Shown in pieces: positions 36,311 through 46,020 of a stretch of 64,000 bases of DNA. This stretch comes from an uncultured Rhizobiaceae bacterium (lineage in GTDB: Bacteria > Pseudomonadota > Alphaproteobacteria > Rhizobiales > Rhizobiaceae). Position numbers and translations under genes: made by a program. The stretch's first letter is position 1, and each line of letters starts with the position of its first letter. The notes beneath the pieces are model-generated. The model did no database searches and was not told where the DNA came from. It was given only the letters and a program-made list of their open reading frames with translations. Location of the stretch: the NCBI GenBank assembly GCA_947259295.1, contig CAMYMG010000056.1:1-64000 (forward strand), read 5' to 3'.

Positions 36311-37171
36311 TCAAAGCCCGAAACGTGCCCACAAAGCACGCCGTTCGGCAGCGTCCATCAGGCCTTCCGCCGCCGCCTCTGCAATTCCTGAGCCGTCGCG
36401 GATGCCGAACAGGCCGAGACGGCGGCCGAACAGCCCGCGCGGCGGCGTGATCAGCTTCAGCTGCGCCTTGGCGCCGAAGCGCGATTTCAACACCTCCCGC
36501 ATGTCGCCCAGGCCATCCACCAAGCCGAGCTCGACAGCCCGCTTTCCCGTCCAGAACAAGCCGGTGAACAGGTCTGGATTATCGGCCAGCCGTTTGCCGC
36601 GTCGTTCCTTGACGAGATCGATGAACGTGTCGTGCACTTCGAGCTGAAGCGCCTTCAGCCGGTCGACGTCTTCCTTCTTCTCCGGCTTGAAGGGGTCGAG
36701 GACCGCCTTGTTCTTGCCGGCCGTGTAGACGCGGCGCTCGACGCCGATCTTCTTCATCAGGTCGGTGAAGCCGAAGGACGCCGAGACCACACCGATCGAA
36801 CCGACGATGGACGAGGGATCGGCAATGATCTCGTCGCCGGCGACCGCGATCATGTAGCCGCCCGATGCCGCGACGTCCTCGATGAAGACGAACACCGTCT
36901 TGTTCTTCTCCGATGCGAGATCGCGGATGCGCTTGTAGATCAGGCGCGACTGGACCGGCGAGCCGCCAGGCGAGTTGATGGAAATCGCGACGGCCGGAGC
37001 ATCGGCGAAGGAAAAGGCCTTCTCCAGCACCCCCGCTGTGGAGGCCAGCGAAAGGCTCGGCCGGAACTGTCCGCCACCGGACATGATCGTGCCGTGCAGC
37101 CGCACGACCGGTATCACAACCGCCTTCGAACGCATCGACTTCGGCAGCAGGCGGTTCAAAAGGCGTCTCAC
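36311..37171 (-). CDS. sppA: S49-family peptidase (signal peptide peptidase SppA/SohB type)
   Basis: A 286-residue serine-lysine protease. The catalytic serine is Ser103 in EDVAASGGYMIAVAG, and the general base is Lys153 or Lys155 in VYTAGKNKAVLDPF; ISINSPGGSPVQSRLIYKRI is the conserved substrate-binding block. Short, single-domain forms like this differ from the 618-residue E. coli SppA. There is no strong signal anchor beyond a weakly hydrophobic N-terminus (residues 16-30). Proposed role: cleavage of leftover signal peptides or small membrane proteins at the inner membrane. Confidence 0.93.
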   Translation of the reverse strand: MRRLLNRLLPKSMRSKAVVIPVVRLHGTIMSGGGQFRPSLSLASTAGVLEKAFSFADAPAVAISINSPGGSPVQSRLIYKRIRDLASEKNKTVFVFIEDVAASGGYMIAVAGDEIIADPSSIVGSIGVVSASFGFTDLMKKIGVERRVYTAGKNKAVLDPFKPEKKEDVDRLKALQLEVHDTFIDLVKERRGKRLADNPDLFTGLFWTGKRAVELGLVDGLGDMREVLKSRFGAKAQLKLITPPRGLFGRRLGLFGIRDGSGIAEAAAEGLMDAAERRALWARFGL

Positions 37172-37258
37172 GAATGATCTCTCCAGAGTTCCCGAATTCT
37201 TCTTGTGTCCTGTCGCATGTAGTCATTCGCATCTGCCGAACAATGCCGGGACGGATGC

Positions 37259-38035
37259 CTAATCGCCGAAAAGCGACGCTTCGCCGTCCAAAATGGCTCC
37301 GGCGCGTGGGCTGAACCCATCGCCCAGGGCTTCGTGAAGCACCAGCGGAGGGTTGAGCGTGAGATATCCACGCGCTGCGCGGCGTGCGCGAACGACGATG
37401 CGGATCGCTGCCTCGTGCTCACGGGCGTGCACCGGAACGATCCCGGCGTCGCCGAACCGGCCGGCAAGTGCTGCGAGGATCGGCTGCAGCGAGACCGGAC
37501 GCGCGATGATTGCCAACCCGCCGCGCGGGTGCAGGACCGCGGCCGCACTCTTGATCCAGCTGTCGAACATCCCGTCCGGCATGACATGCGCTTCACGTTT
37601 CACCGGGTCCGGGGAAGGGCGGTCGCCGGCGGCGTTGAATGGCGGGTTCATGATGACGAAATCGTATGAATTGCGGGCGAGTCCCGCTCGTTCGCGCGCC
37701 TCGCCGGCGAGCGACACATCGGCGGCGAGCAGCATAGCGCGGCCTTTCACCCCGGCATTATGCGGATGCGCGAGCGTCATCTCGGCAAACCGCAGCATTT
37801 CGAGAGATTGTTCGACGAGGCAGACCTCTGCCTTCGTGCATCGGGCGGCGACGGCCAGCGCCGCGGCACCCGCGCCGGCGCCGAAATCGGCCAGCCTGCC
37901 GGAAAAGCCGCCAGGCACTGCCGAGGCAAGGATCAGCGCATCGGCGCCGGCGCGGTGGCCTGACCCTTTCGGCTGCACGAGCCAGAAGCGGCCGCGATGA
38001 AATGCATCGACCGTCTGGGCCGGTTGCGGCGTCAT
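37259..38035 (-). CDS. TrmN6-like SAM-dependent methyltransferase
   Basis: A 258-residue methyltransferase. The SAM-binding segment is LADFGAGAGAAALAVAARC, and DFVIMNPPFNAAGD carries the N-P-P-F motif of adenine or guanine N-methyltransferases. Closest family: tRNA1(Val) A37 N6-methyltransferase (TrmN6/YfiC, COG4123). FHRGRFWLVQPKGSGHRAGA near the N-terminus matches that family. ATG 38035 is chosen; a longer frame would overlap the DUF2007 gene, whose stop lies 13 bp upstream. Co-transcription with the DUF2007 gene is likely. Confidence 0.9.
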   Translation of the reverse strand: MTPQPAQTVDAFHRGRFWLVQPKGSGHRAGADALILASAVPGGFSGRLADFGAGAGAAALAVAARCTKAEVCLVEQSLEMLRFAEMTLAHPHNAGVKGRAMLLAADVSLAGEARERAGLARNSYDFVIMNPPFNAAGDRPSPDPVKREAHVMPDGMFDSWIKSAAAVLHPRGGLAIIARPVSLQPILAALAGRFGDAGIVPVHAREHEAAIRIVVRARRAARGYLTLNPPLVLHEALGDGFSPRAGAILDGEASLFGD

Positions 38036-38048
38036 AGACCGGGCAGGC

Positions 38049-38273
38049 CTAGGTTTTTCGGATTTCGTTGGCGATACCTGCGTCGACCAGAATGCGTCGC
38101 GCCGCATCGACCTCCTCGTCCGCCACCAGGACCCGCCGCGGCAGCACGCCGATTGAACCGTCGAGTACGCTCATGTTCTGGTCGGCCACCATACAGCCGA
38201 TGCCAGCGTCCTTGAGAAGCGATTCCACGAAGGAAATGACGACTGCATCGTTGGTGCGAATGAGCTCTTTCAT
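38049..38273 (-). CDS. DUF2007 family protein
   Basis: A 74-residue protein starting MKELIRTNDAVVISFVESLL and ending VDAARRILVDAGIANEIRKT, the DUF2007 (putative signal-transducing, PII-like) pattern. Length matches. Function is unknown. First gene of the leftward group with the methyltransferase, and divergent from the polyprenyl synthase gene with about 160 bp between them. Confidence 0.85.
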   Translation of the reverse strand: MKELIRTNDAVVISFVESLLKDAGIGCMVADQNMSVLDGSIGVLPRRVLVADEEVDAARRILVDAGIANEIRKT

Positions 38274-38431
38274 CGCCGGAATCTTGCAGGTCGCGACGCC
38301 GATGTAAATGTCGGAAAGGCACTGCCTGCCTGGACCGCGCCAATTCGCCCCTTGCCGATCATGGTGGTGTCGCCCTAAATCATGTCTGGGTGGCGTTCCG
38401 TGGAAAGCGGATCAAGGGACGGGAGTATTTC

Positions 38432-39448
38432 GTGGGCGTAGTTCTCAATCTCGAAAACGGCAAGCGCGAGGCCGCGTCGGTCGGGCAACTGATCGACCTG
38501 ACGGCCGGCGACATGGGTCGCGTCAACAAGCTCATCCTGTCCAAGGCCGGCTCCGACGTCGAAATGATCCCGGAAGTCGCCAATCACCTGATTTCGTCCG
38601 GCGGCAAGCGCCTTCGCCCGATGGTGACCCTGGCTGCGGCGCAGATGTTCGGCTATTCCGGCGAAGGCCACGTCAAGCTCGCCACCAGTGTCGAGTTCAT
38701 GCACACCGCAACCCTGCTGCATGACGACGTCGTCGACGAAAGCGGCATGCGCCGGGGCAAGAAGACGGCCCGCATGATCTGGGGTAACCAGGCGAGCGTT
38801 CTCGTCGGCGACTTCCTCCTCGGCCAGGCTTTTCGCATGATGGTCGATGTCGGTTCGCTCGAGGCGCTCGACATCCTTTCCACCGCGGCCACGATCATCG
38901 CCGAGGGCGAGGTCATGCAACTGGCGGCCGCCAAGAACCTCGAAACCACAGAGGACGAGCATTTCGCGGTCATCAAGGCCAAGACGGCGGCGCTGTTTTC
39001 GGCTGCTGCAGAGGTCGGGCCGGTCATCGCAGGCGCCTCGCGTACCGACCGCGCCGCCTTGCGCTCCTATGGCATCAATCTCGGGCTGGCCTTCCAGCTT
39101 ATCGACGACGCTCTCGACTATGGCGGCACGACGCGTGACCTCGGCAAGAATGTCGGCGACGATTTCCGCGAGGGCAAGGTCACACTTCCGGTGATCCTGA
39201 GTTATCGGCGCGGCACGCCCTCCGAACGCAATTTCTGGAAGAAGGCGATCGAGGAGAATGTCACCGACGATGCGGCGCTCGAGAAGGCCGTTGGCCTCAT
39301 GACACGCCATGGCGCCATCGCCGACACGATCGGTCGAGCCAGTCACTTCGGCGGCATTGCCCGCGACGCGTTGGCGCCGCTTGAAGCCACCCCGCAGAAA
39401 TCCGCCCTGCTCGAGGTCATCGATTTCTGTATCAGCCGCGTCGCATAG
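38432..39448 (+). CDS. Polyprenyl diphosphate synthase (octaprenyl/decaprenyl type)
   Basis: A 338-residue trans-prenyltransferase. The first aspartate-rich motif is in TATLLHDDVVDESGMRRGKK (near residue 98), the second in LAFQLIDDALDYGG; SGGKRLRPMV and EGKVTLPVIL are also typical. It makes the side chain of ubiquinone, probably ten isoprene units in Rhizobiales, used by UbiA (gene at 49929-50912). GTG 38432 is preferred because it follows ACGGGAG and gives the expected N-terminus; ATG 38390 would add 14 poorly conserved residues. Confidence 0.92.
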   Translation: MGVVLNLENGKREAASVGQLIDLTAGDMGRVNKLILSKAGSDVEMIPEVANHLISSGGKRLRPMVTLAAAQMFGYSGEGHVKLATSVEFMHTATLLHDDVVDESGMRRGKKTARMIWGNQASVLVGDFLLGQAFRMMVDVGSLEALDILSTAATIIAEGEVMQLAAAKNLETTEDEHFAVIKAKTAALFSAAAEVGPVIAGASRTDRAALRSYGINLGLAFQLIDDALDYGGTTRDLGKNVGDDFREGKVTLPVILSYRRGTPSERNFWKKAIEENVTDDAALEKAVGLMTRHGAIADTIGRASHFGGIARDALAPLEATPQKSALLEVIDFCISRVA

Positions 39449-39568
39449 ACGGTTTCGGTATCGTGAACTGGCCCGGATTGAACCCAAATCCCAAAAAGGC
39501 CATGCTTTGGCGCAACAATTCGCGAAAGCGAATCTCGCTCCCGGCGCTTCAGGCGCCCGGCAGGAAGG

Positions 39569-41614
39569 ATGAACATGCGGCAAGGATCTAGTCGCTGGCT
39601 ACTCGGGCTGGCTGCTGCGACGGCAATGGTATTTTCGGGGCAGCCGGTGTTTGCGGCTGGCACTGCGGCGGACACCAAGGTCGACGTCACGTCCTTTTCC
39701 GGTGCCTATCTGGCGGCGCGCGTCGCGGAAGTGGACAACGATCTCGACGGCGCGATCACCTTCTACAAGAAGGCGCTGGCCTTCGATCCGGAGAACCAGG
39801 CGCTTCAGCAGAGCGTCATGCTGGCGCTGATCTCCCAGGGCCGTTTCGATGAATCGCTGCCCTATGCCGAGAAGCTGAAGACGGTGGCCGAGGTCGAACG
39901 GTTCTCCCGTCTCGCTCTAGCCGTCGATGCCTTCCGCAAGAAGGATTACAAGGCAGCGGAATCCTGGCTCAAGCTCGCCTTGGAGTCGGATCTCGACGGT
40001 CTGGTTTCCAAGGTCCTGACAGCCTGGGCGCAGTTTGGCGCCGGCGATGCCAATCGTGCGCTGGCCACACTGGACGAAATGTCCGGACCGCAATGGTATG
40101 GACTCTTCGTTTCCTACAATAAGGGACTGATCGCCGACGCCGCGGGACTCAACGACGAGGCCGACGCGGCCTACCAGGCCGCCACGGGCGACCTCGCATC
40201 GGGTGGAAGCTCGCCGGAGACCTGGCTGCGCGCGGCTGAAGCCTATGCCGGTTTCCTTGCCCGTACGGGGAAGAAGGACGCCGCCCTGGCCATGCTCGAC
40301 AAGGCTGACGAATTCGTCTCGGGACGGGTTCCGCTGGTCGCCTTGCGCGAAAAGATCGAAAAGGGCCAACCCATCGAGCCCCTGGCGGCGACGCCTGCCG
40401 ATGGCGCAAGCGAACTCCTTTTCGTGCTGGCGACGGCAATGAACCGCGCGGGCGGCGAATCCTTCGTCAAGCTTTACCTGCGCTACGCACTGGCGCTTCG
40501 GCCTGACAGCGACGTCGCGCTGATCCAGCTCGCGAGTGTGGCTGAGCAGCAGGACGACGCCGAAGGCGCGATAGAGCTCTATCGGCGGATTCCGGACAGC
40601 TCGCCGCTGAAGCGGCTTTCCGAACTGCAACTCGGCCTCAATCTGGCGGACCTCGACCGCAAGGACGAGGCGATCAGCCAGCTCCGCGCCCTCATCGATG
40701 AAAATCCCGACGATATGCGTGGCTATCTCGCGCTCGGCGGCGTCTATTCCTCCAAGCAGGACTATGCCAGCTCGGCCGAATTGTACGACCGGGCCGTTGC
40801 CCGTATCGAGAAGCAGCAGCCGTCCCTGTTGCCGCAAGACCCGCGCGCCAGTTCCAACTGGAACATCTACTACCAGCGCGGCATCGCCTACGAGCGGCTG
40901 AAGCGCTGGCCCGAGGCCGAGCCGAACTTCCGCAAGGCCATGGAACTGTATCCCAATCAGCCGCAGGTGATGAACTATCTCGGCTATTCCTGGATCGACA
41001 TGAACATCAACCTGGAGGAGGGGCTCGACCTCATCCAGAAGGCGGTGGATCTGCGCCCCAGTGATGGCTACATCGTCGATTCTCTGGGCTGGGCTCACTA
41101 TCGGCTCGGCCAGTACGAGGACGCAGTCCGCGAGCTCGAGCGGGCAGTTTCGCTGAAGCCCGACGACCCGGTGCTGAACGACCACCTCGGCGACGCGTAC
41201 TGGCGTGCCGGCAGGCGCCTGGAGGCCACGTTCCAGTGGAGCCATGCCCGCGACATGAAGCCGGAGCCAGATGTCCTCGCGATCGTCGAGAAGAAGCTCG
41301 CGGAAGGCCTGCCGCCCGTCGAGACCAAGGCGCTTGCGGAAGAGCCGGCGAAGACCGCTGATCCGGCACCTGCCGAGCCGGCCGAAACGCCGGTCGATCA
41401 GCGCACCGAAGCCGTGCAGCCGGCAGAGCCCGCCGCAGCAACGCCGGTGTCCTACAAGGTGATGCCCGGCCAGTCGCTCTGGTCGATCGCATCCGACGAG
41501 CTGGGGAGCGGCAGCCGCTATATCGAGATCCTCAATCTCAACCCGCAGCTGCGCGGCGATCCGGGCCGCCTGATGCCCGGGCAGGAACTGACGCTGCCGG
41601 GCGCCAGCCGCTAG
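39569..41614 (+). CDS. Large periplasmic TPR protein with C-terminal LysM domain
   Basis: A 681-residue exported protein. Signal peptide at residues 1-30 (RWLLGLAAATAMVFSGQPVF), then tetratricopeptide-like helices to about residue 575: for example DLDGAITFYKKALAFDPENQ and WPEAEPNFRKAMELYPNQPQ, SDGYIVDSLGWAHYRLGQYE. A Pro/Ala/Glu-rich linker (about 590-625) leads to a LysM-like domain in the last 55 residues (YKVMPGQSLWSIASDELGSG ... MPGQELTLPG). TPR proteins of this size are common in Alphaproteobacteria, but a C-terminal LysM is unusual and suggests peptidoglycan anchoring. Function is not known. Confidence 0.85.
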   Translation: MNMRQGSSRWLLGLAAATAMVFSGQPVFAAGTAADTKVDVTSFSGAYLAARVAEVDNDLDGAITFYKKALAFDPENQALQQSVMLALISQGRFDESLPYAEKLKTVAEVERFSRLALAVDAFRKKDYKAAESWLKLALESDLDGLVSKVLTAWAQFGAGDANRALATLDEMSGPQWYGLFVSYNKGLIADAAGLNDEADAAYQAATGDLASGGSSPETWLRAAEAYAGFLARTGKKDAALAMLDKADEFVSGRVPLVALREKIEKGQPIEPLAATPADGASELLFVLATAMNRAGGESFVKLYLRYALALRPDSDVALIQLASVAEQQDDAEGAIELYRRIPDSSPLKRLSELQLGLNLADLDRKDEAISQLRALIDENPDDMRGYLALGGVYSSKQDYASSAELYDRAVARIEKQQPSLLPQDPRASSNWNIYYQRGIAYERLKRWPEAEPNFRKAMELYPNQPQVMNYLGYSWIDMNINLEEGLDLIQKAVDLRPSDGYIVDSLGWAHYRLGQYEDAVRELERAVSLKPDDPVLNDHLGDAYWRAGRRLEATFQWSHARDMKPEPDVLAIVEKKLAEGLPPVETKALAEEPAKTADPAPAEPAETPVDQRTEAVQPAEPAAATPVSYKVMPGQSLWSIASDELGSGSRYIEILNLNPQLRGDPGRLMPGQELTLPGASR

Positions 41615-41702
41615 TCGCGGTTCGGGCCGCGTCCGCGCGGCTTGACGCTCCGGTGGTGCCGCTCTAGGACGGGCCATCCTTCGCCGACCGCCCGAGGCTT
41701 CC

Positions 41703-42653
41703 TTGCCAGACACGCTGCCCGCCCACATGCGCCCCGAACGCTCCTTCCAGGGGCTTATCCTGACGCTTCACGCCTATTGGGCCGACAAGGGATGCGTGAT
41801 CCTGCAGCCCTACGACATGGAAGTCGGCGCCGGCACGTTTCACCCGGCGACCACATTGCGCGCGCTCGGGCCCAAGCGCTGGAACGCCGCCTATGTGCAG
41901 CCGTCCCGTCGGCCCAAGGACGGCCGCTACGGCGAGAACCCCAACCGGCTGCAGCATTATTACCAGTATCAGGTCATCCTGAAGCCCAATCCGCCGAACC
42001 TCCAGGAGCTCTATCTGGGCTCGCTCGAAGCAATCGGCATCGACCCGCTGGTGCATGACATCCGCTTCGTCGAGGACGACTGGGAAAGTCCAACGCTCGG
42101 CGCCTGGGGACTTGGCTGGGAATGCTGGTGCGACGGCATGGAAGTCTCGCAGTTCACCTATTTCCAGCAGGTCTGCGGCATCGAGTGCTCGCCGGTTGCC
42201 GGTGAGCTGACCTACGGACTCGAGCGGCTCGCCATGTATGTTCAGGGCGTCGACAACGTCTATGACCTGAACTTCAACGGCCGCGAGGGAGATGAGAAGA
42301 TCAGCTACGGCGAGGTCTTCCTGCAGGCCGAGCAGGAATATTCCAGGCACAATTTCGAGCATGCCGACACCACCATGCTGCTCAGGCATTTCGAAGACGC
42401 CGAGAACGAGTGCAAGGCGTTGCTTGCCGCCAGCGCACCGGCCGAAAACGACAATCTGGCGCTGCACAGGATGGTGCTTCCGGCCTATGACCAGTGCATC
42501 AAGGCGAGCCACGTCTTCAACCTGCTCGATGCGCGCGGCGTGATTTCGGTCACCGAGCGCCAGAGCTACATCCTGCGCGTGCGCAATCTCTCCAAGGCCT
42601 GCGGCGAAGCCTTCCTGCAGACCGAGGCCGGCGGCGCGCTCGCTGCAGCCTAG
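41703..42653 (+). CDS. glyQ: Glycyl-tRNA synthetase, alpha subunit
   Basis: A 316-residue subunit (308 from ATG 41727) with the alpha-subunit catalytic block [20 protein letters not shown], then [20 protein letters not shown] and [20 protein letters not shown]. Together with GlyS it forms the alpha2beta2 bacterial enzyme that charges tRNA-Gly. The start may be TTG 41703 (GAGG five bases upstream) or ATG 41727. glyS follows about 580 bp later rather than immediately, with two small minus-strand genes in between, so the two subunits are not in a tight operon. Confidence 0.96.
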   Translation: MPDTLPAHMRPERSFQGLILTLHAYWADKGCVILQPYDMEVGAGTFHPATTLRALGPKRWNAAYVQPSRRPKDGRYGENPNRLQHYYQYQVILKPNPPNLQELYLGSLEAIGIDPLVHDIRFVEDDWESPTLGAWGLGWECWCDGMEVSQFTYFQQVCGIECSPVAGELTYGLERLAMYVQGVDNVYDLNFNGREGDEKISYGEVFLQAEQEYSRHNFEHADTTMLLRHFEDAENECKALLAASAPAENDNLALHRMVLPAYDQCIKASHVFNLLDARGVISVTERQSYILRVRNLSKACGEAFLQTEAGGALAAA

Positions 42654-42670
42654 GCCGATCCGTCGGGGGG

Positions 42671-42859
42671 TTACCGCGTCAGGCTGATTACCCTAATGGT
42701 CGGCGTCAGCGTGTTGAGGTCGGGCACCGCCTGCTTCTGGACCAGCAGCGTTGTCTCCTTAGGCTGCGTGGAGTTTGCCAAAGTGTCCTGCGCGGCCCAG
42801 GCGCCGGCCAGCAGCGTCAGGCGGATGGTGGCGGCCGTGATCAGTTTCAGCATGCTCAT
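42671..42859 (-). CDS. Small secreted protein, uncharacterised
   Basis: A 62-residue protein with a signal-peptide-like start (SMLKLITAATIRLTLLAGAW) and a short hydrophilic mature part. AGGAG sits 7 bases upstream of the ATG, which supports translation. Not recognised as a family member. It is convergent with glyQ and lies 13 bp beyond the next small gene, with which it may be co-transcribed. Confidence 0.55.
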   Translation of the reverse strand: MSMLKLITAATIRLTLLAGAWAAQDTLANSTQPKETTLLVQKQAVPDLNTLTPTIRVISLTR

Positions 42860-42872
42860 GCTCGTTCTCCTC

Positions 42873-43055
42873 TCAGGCCGCCGGCCCGGCCGTTGCCGGA
42901 ATCTCGATCGGCGTTGAAATCTGCTTGCCGGACACGGCGATCGTCTCCAGCGCGCGGCGCATGCCCGGCATCTGCTCGTCTCCCGGCGTTGCGACATGGA
43001 TGGCCAGAAGCGCGCTGAGCGCGAGAAGGTGGATGAGTGTCGGGGCCGTTTTCAT
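42873..43055 (-). CDS. Small secreted protein, uncharacterised
   Basis: A 60-residue protein: hydrophobic N-terminus (APTLIHLLALSALLAIHVAT) and a short mature segment. It precedes the 62-residue gene on the same strand. Its leader (CCGGCAAACGACCATGAAA) is nearly the same as the leader of the secreted-protein gene at 45974, on the far side of glyS. Family unknown; short length makes it a moderate-confidence gene. Confidence 0.5.
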   Translation of the reverse strand: MKTAPTLIHLLALSALLAIHVATPGDEQMPGMRRALETIAVSGKQISTPIEIPATAGPAA

Positions 43056-43235
43056 GGTCGTTTGCCGGTCGATGCGGGGTTGCTATGCCCGTCTGTCGCC
43101 CCGCATCCGGCTTTGGTTCAAAGCCACGGCGTTTTTCTCGGCAGAAATGGGGTCGGACCGTTTCGCGCAAAGCCGGTGGTGACAGCCAAGTGCTGACTTG
43201 CTATGCCCGCGCCAACCGTTTCAGCGAGACCGAAC

Positions 43236-45566
43236 ATGCCCGACTTGCTACTTGAGCTTCGCAGCGAGGAAATCCCCGCGCGCATGCAGCGCAAGGCTGC
43301 CGGCGACCTCAAAAAGATGGTCACCGACGGTCTGGTCGAGGCCGGCCTGACCTACGAGGCCGCGCGCGAATACTGGACGCCCCGCCGCCTGGTGCTCGAT
43401 CTGCGCGGTCTGACCGCGCGCTCCAGGGACGTGCACGAGGAACGCAAGGGCCCGAGTACCAAGGCGCCCGAACAGGCGATCCAGGGTTTCCTGCGCTCGG
43501 CCGGCCTGTCGTCGGTCGACGAGGCGCACATCCATACCGATCCCAAGAAGGGCGATTTCTACGTCGCACACATCTCGAAGCCTGGCAGGGCGGCCGAAGA
43601 GATCATCGCCGGGCTGATCCCCAGCATCCTGCGCAGCTTTCCCTGGCCGAAGGAGATGCGCTGGGGCGCCGCTTCCGGCCCCAAGGGCCAGACCTATTCC
43701 GGCATTGCCGGGCTCGGCGGCGAGACGCTGCGCTGGGTGCGCCCGCTGCAGTCGATCGTTTGCACCTTCGGTCCCGAAACCGAGGAACCGGTGGTCGTCG
43801 ACTTCGAGGTCGGCGGTATTCGCTCGGGCAACGTCACCTACGGCCACCGCTTCCATGCGCCGGACGCCATCACCGTGCGCCGCTTCGGCGACTATGCCGC
43901 CAAGCTCGAGGCGGCCAAGGTCGTCATCGACGCCGACCGCCGCAAGGAGATCATCCTCTCGGATGCCAGGAACCTCGCCTTCGCCAACGGGCTTGATCTC
44001 GTCGAGGATGAAGGGCTGCTCGAGGAAGTGTCGGGCCTCGTCGAATGGCCGGTCGTCCTGCTCGGCGAATTCGAGCAGGATTTCCTGGCTATCCCGCCGG
44101 AGGTCATCCGGCTGACCATCCGCGCCAACCAGAAATGTTTCGTCACGCGGCCGCATGGTGGCGAAGCGCTGTCGAACCGCTTCGTCGTCACCGCCAATGT
44201 CGAGGCGACCGACGGCGGCAGAGAGATCGCGCACGGCAACGGCAAGGTGGTGCGCGCCCGGCTTTCCGACGCGCTCTATTTCTGGAAGACCGACCAGGCC
44301 GACCTGCCGGACCTCGACCAACTGACGGCGTCGGCCGAAAAATTCGGGCTCGACCTCAAGAAGCCGCTCGACCAGCGCATGGCCCGCCTCGACCATCTCG
44401 GCGTCACCTTCCACGCCAAGCTCGGCACCCAGGGCGAAAGAGTCGAAAGGATTCGAAGGCTGGCGCAGGAGATCGCCCCGCTGGTCGGCGCCGATCCCGA
44501 ACTGGCGGCCCGCGCGGCGGTGCTCGCCAAGGCCGACCTCACCACCGAAATCGTCGGCGAGTTCCCCGAACTGCAGGGCGCGATGGGCCGCAAATATGCG
44601 CTGCTGCAGGGCGAGAGTCCGTCGGTCGCCGCAGCCATCGAGGAGCACTACAAGCCGCAGGGCCCCGGAGACAGCGTGCCGACCGACCCGGTGTCGATCG
44701 CGGTGGCGCTTGCCGACAAGCTCGACACGCTGACCGGATTCTGGGTCATCGACGAGAAGCCGACGGGGTCGAAGGATCCCTATGCGCTGCGGCGCGCGGC
44801 ACTTGGCGTGATCCGCATCATCCTCGAGAACGAGCTGAACTTTTCCGTCGATCCGCTGAATGACGTGCAGGTGCTGCGTCACCAGGTCGGTGCGTCGCCG
44901 TCATCGCCGGATCGGCTCAATGCGATCCTGTCCGCAGCCGCGAGGGACGGCATGTTCAGGCAGCCGGCGCGAGGTCTGATTGCAGAGGCCAAGGCCGAAG
45001 CACCTGAATGGCTGGCACTGGTTGAACAGCACGACCCATCAATCAGCGACGACCTGCGCGCGTTCCTTCAGGATCGCCTGAAAGTCTATCTCCGCGACAA
45101 TGGCATGCGGCACGACATGATCGATGCCGTCATTGCGCCGGAGGCCTGCAACCTCCTCGCGATCGTCCGCCGCGTCGAAGCACTCGGCTCCTTCCTCGCC
45201 ACCGACGAAGGCAAGAACCTGCTCGCCGGCGCCAAGCGCGCCGCCAACATTCTGGCCGCCGAGGAGAAGAGGAAGACTGTAATTGCTGATAGCGTTGATC
45301 CGTCTCTGCTGCGCGAAGAACCGGAGAAAAACTTGCTTGCCGCGGTGAATCAGGCTGAGAAGGAAGCCGGCCAAGCGATTCAGAACGAAGACTTTTCCGC
45401 CGCCATGCTGGCGCTTAGCGTGTTGCGTGAACCGGTTGATTCATTCTTCGAGCAGGTGCTGGTAAACGACCCCGACGAGCATGTCCGCGCCAACCGCCTG
45501 GCACTGCTCTCGCGCATCCGGACGGCCACCGATCAGGTCGCCGATTTCTCGAAGATCGCCGGTTGA
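43236..45566 (+). CDS. glyS: Glycyl-tRNA synthetase, beta subunit
   Basis: A 776-residue subunit beginning with [20 protein letters not shown], the family N-terminus, followed by [20 protein letters not shown]. The HD-like region and the C-terminal anticodon-binding region ([20 protein letters not shown]) are intact. It is longer than E. coli GlyS (689 residues); the excess lies mostly in an insert at about residues 545-600 ([20 protein letters not shown] and following) and in a lysine/glutamate-rich stretch near residue 685-725. ATG 43236 is chosen to match the family; ATG 43203 would add 11 residues. Confidence 0.95.
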   Translation: MPDLLLELRSEEIPARMQRKAAGDLKKMVTDGLVEAGLTYEAAREYWTPRRLVLDLRGLTARSRDVHEERKGPSTKAPEQAIQGFLRSAGLSSVDEAHIHTDPKKGDFYVAHISKPGRAAEEIIAGLIPSILRSFPWPKEMRWGAASGPKGQTYSGIAGLGGETLRWVRPLQSIVCTFGPETEEPVVVDFEVGGIRSGNVTYGHRFHAPDAITVRRFGDYAAKLEAAKVVIDADRRKEIILSDARNLAFANGLDLVEDEGLLEEVSGLVEWPVVLLGEFEQDFLAIPPEVIRLTIRANQKCFVTRPHGGEALSNRFVVTANVEATDGGREIAHGNGKVVRARLSDALYFWKTDQADLPDLDQLTASAEKFGLDLKKPLDQRMARLDHLGVTFHAKLGTQGERVERIRRLAQEIAPLVGADPELAARAAVLAKADLTTEIVGEFPELQGAMGRKYALLQGESPSVAAAIEEHYKPQGPGDSVPTDPVSIAVALADKLDTLTGFWVIDEKPTGSKDPYALRRAALGVIRIILENELNFSVDPLNDVQVLRHQVGASPSSPDRLNAILSAAARDGMFRQPARGLIAEAKAEAPEWLALVEQHDPSISDDLRAFLQDRLKVYLRDNGMRHDMIDAVIAPEACNLLAIVRRVEALGSFLATDEGKNLLAGAKRAANILAAEEKRKTVIADSVDPSLLREEPEKNLLAAVNQAEKEAGQAIQNEDFSAAMLALSVLREPVDSFFEQVLVNDPDEHVRANRLALLSRIRTATDQVADFSKIAG

Positions 45567-45581
45567 GGCGCCTGGAAAGGC

Positions 45582-45974
45582 TCAGTCGAGAATGACGACC
45601 CGGACGCTGTTGCGATAGACCGTAACCTCGATGAGCGGCTCGCCGTGGAGGATAGCGCTGCGCGTCGCCTCGTTCATTGCGGCCTTCTTGTTGAGCATTT
45701 GCTCGAACCGGCCACGCTTGGCGTTGGTGGTGAACCAGACGTCGATATCGTCTTCCTCGTCGGTCTGGATGTGCTTGTGAACATTGGCGCGGTCCTGCCG
45801 CACCACCTGCGCGGCCGTGTCGAGCCTGTAGCCGTCGCTGGCTTCATGATCCTTCCAGGAAATGCGCGCCACATAGCTACCGAGCAACTCGTCGGCCAAC
45901 GCCGGCGAGGAAACACCGGCCAGTGCCATCGCCGCGGCGCTGAGCAACACGTAGGCATTTCGTCTCATGTTCAT
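45582..45974 (-). CDS. Secreted hypothetical protein
   Basis: A 130-residue protein with a signal peptide (AYVLLSAAAMALAGVSSPAL) and a mature domain ending in an EVTVYRNSVRVVILD strand. Charged residues in the mature part (HKHIQTDEEDDIDVWF) suggest a soluble periplasmic protein. No recognised family. ATG 45968 is an alternative start two codons in. The leader has AAAGGA directly before the start. Convergent with glyS. Confidence 0.7.
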   Translation of the reverse strand: MNMRRNAYVLLSAAAMALAGVSSPALADELLGSYVARISWKDHEASDGYRLDTAAQVVRQDRANVHKHIQTDEEDDIDVWFTTNAKRGRFEQMLNKKAAMNEATRSAILHGEPLIEVTVYRNSVRVVILD

Positions 45975-46020
45975 GGTCCTTTGCCGGCCAATGGGACGCC
46001 TCTGGCCGGGTCAGTCTAGC

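Noticed and set aside
39917..41728. 603-codon minus-strand frame opposite the TPR-LysM gene
   Set aside because: Antisense shadow; the plus strand has signal peptide, repeats and LysM motif in the same region.
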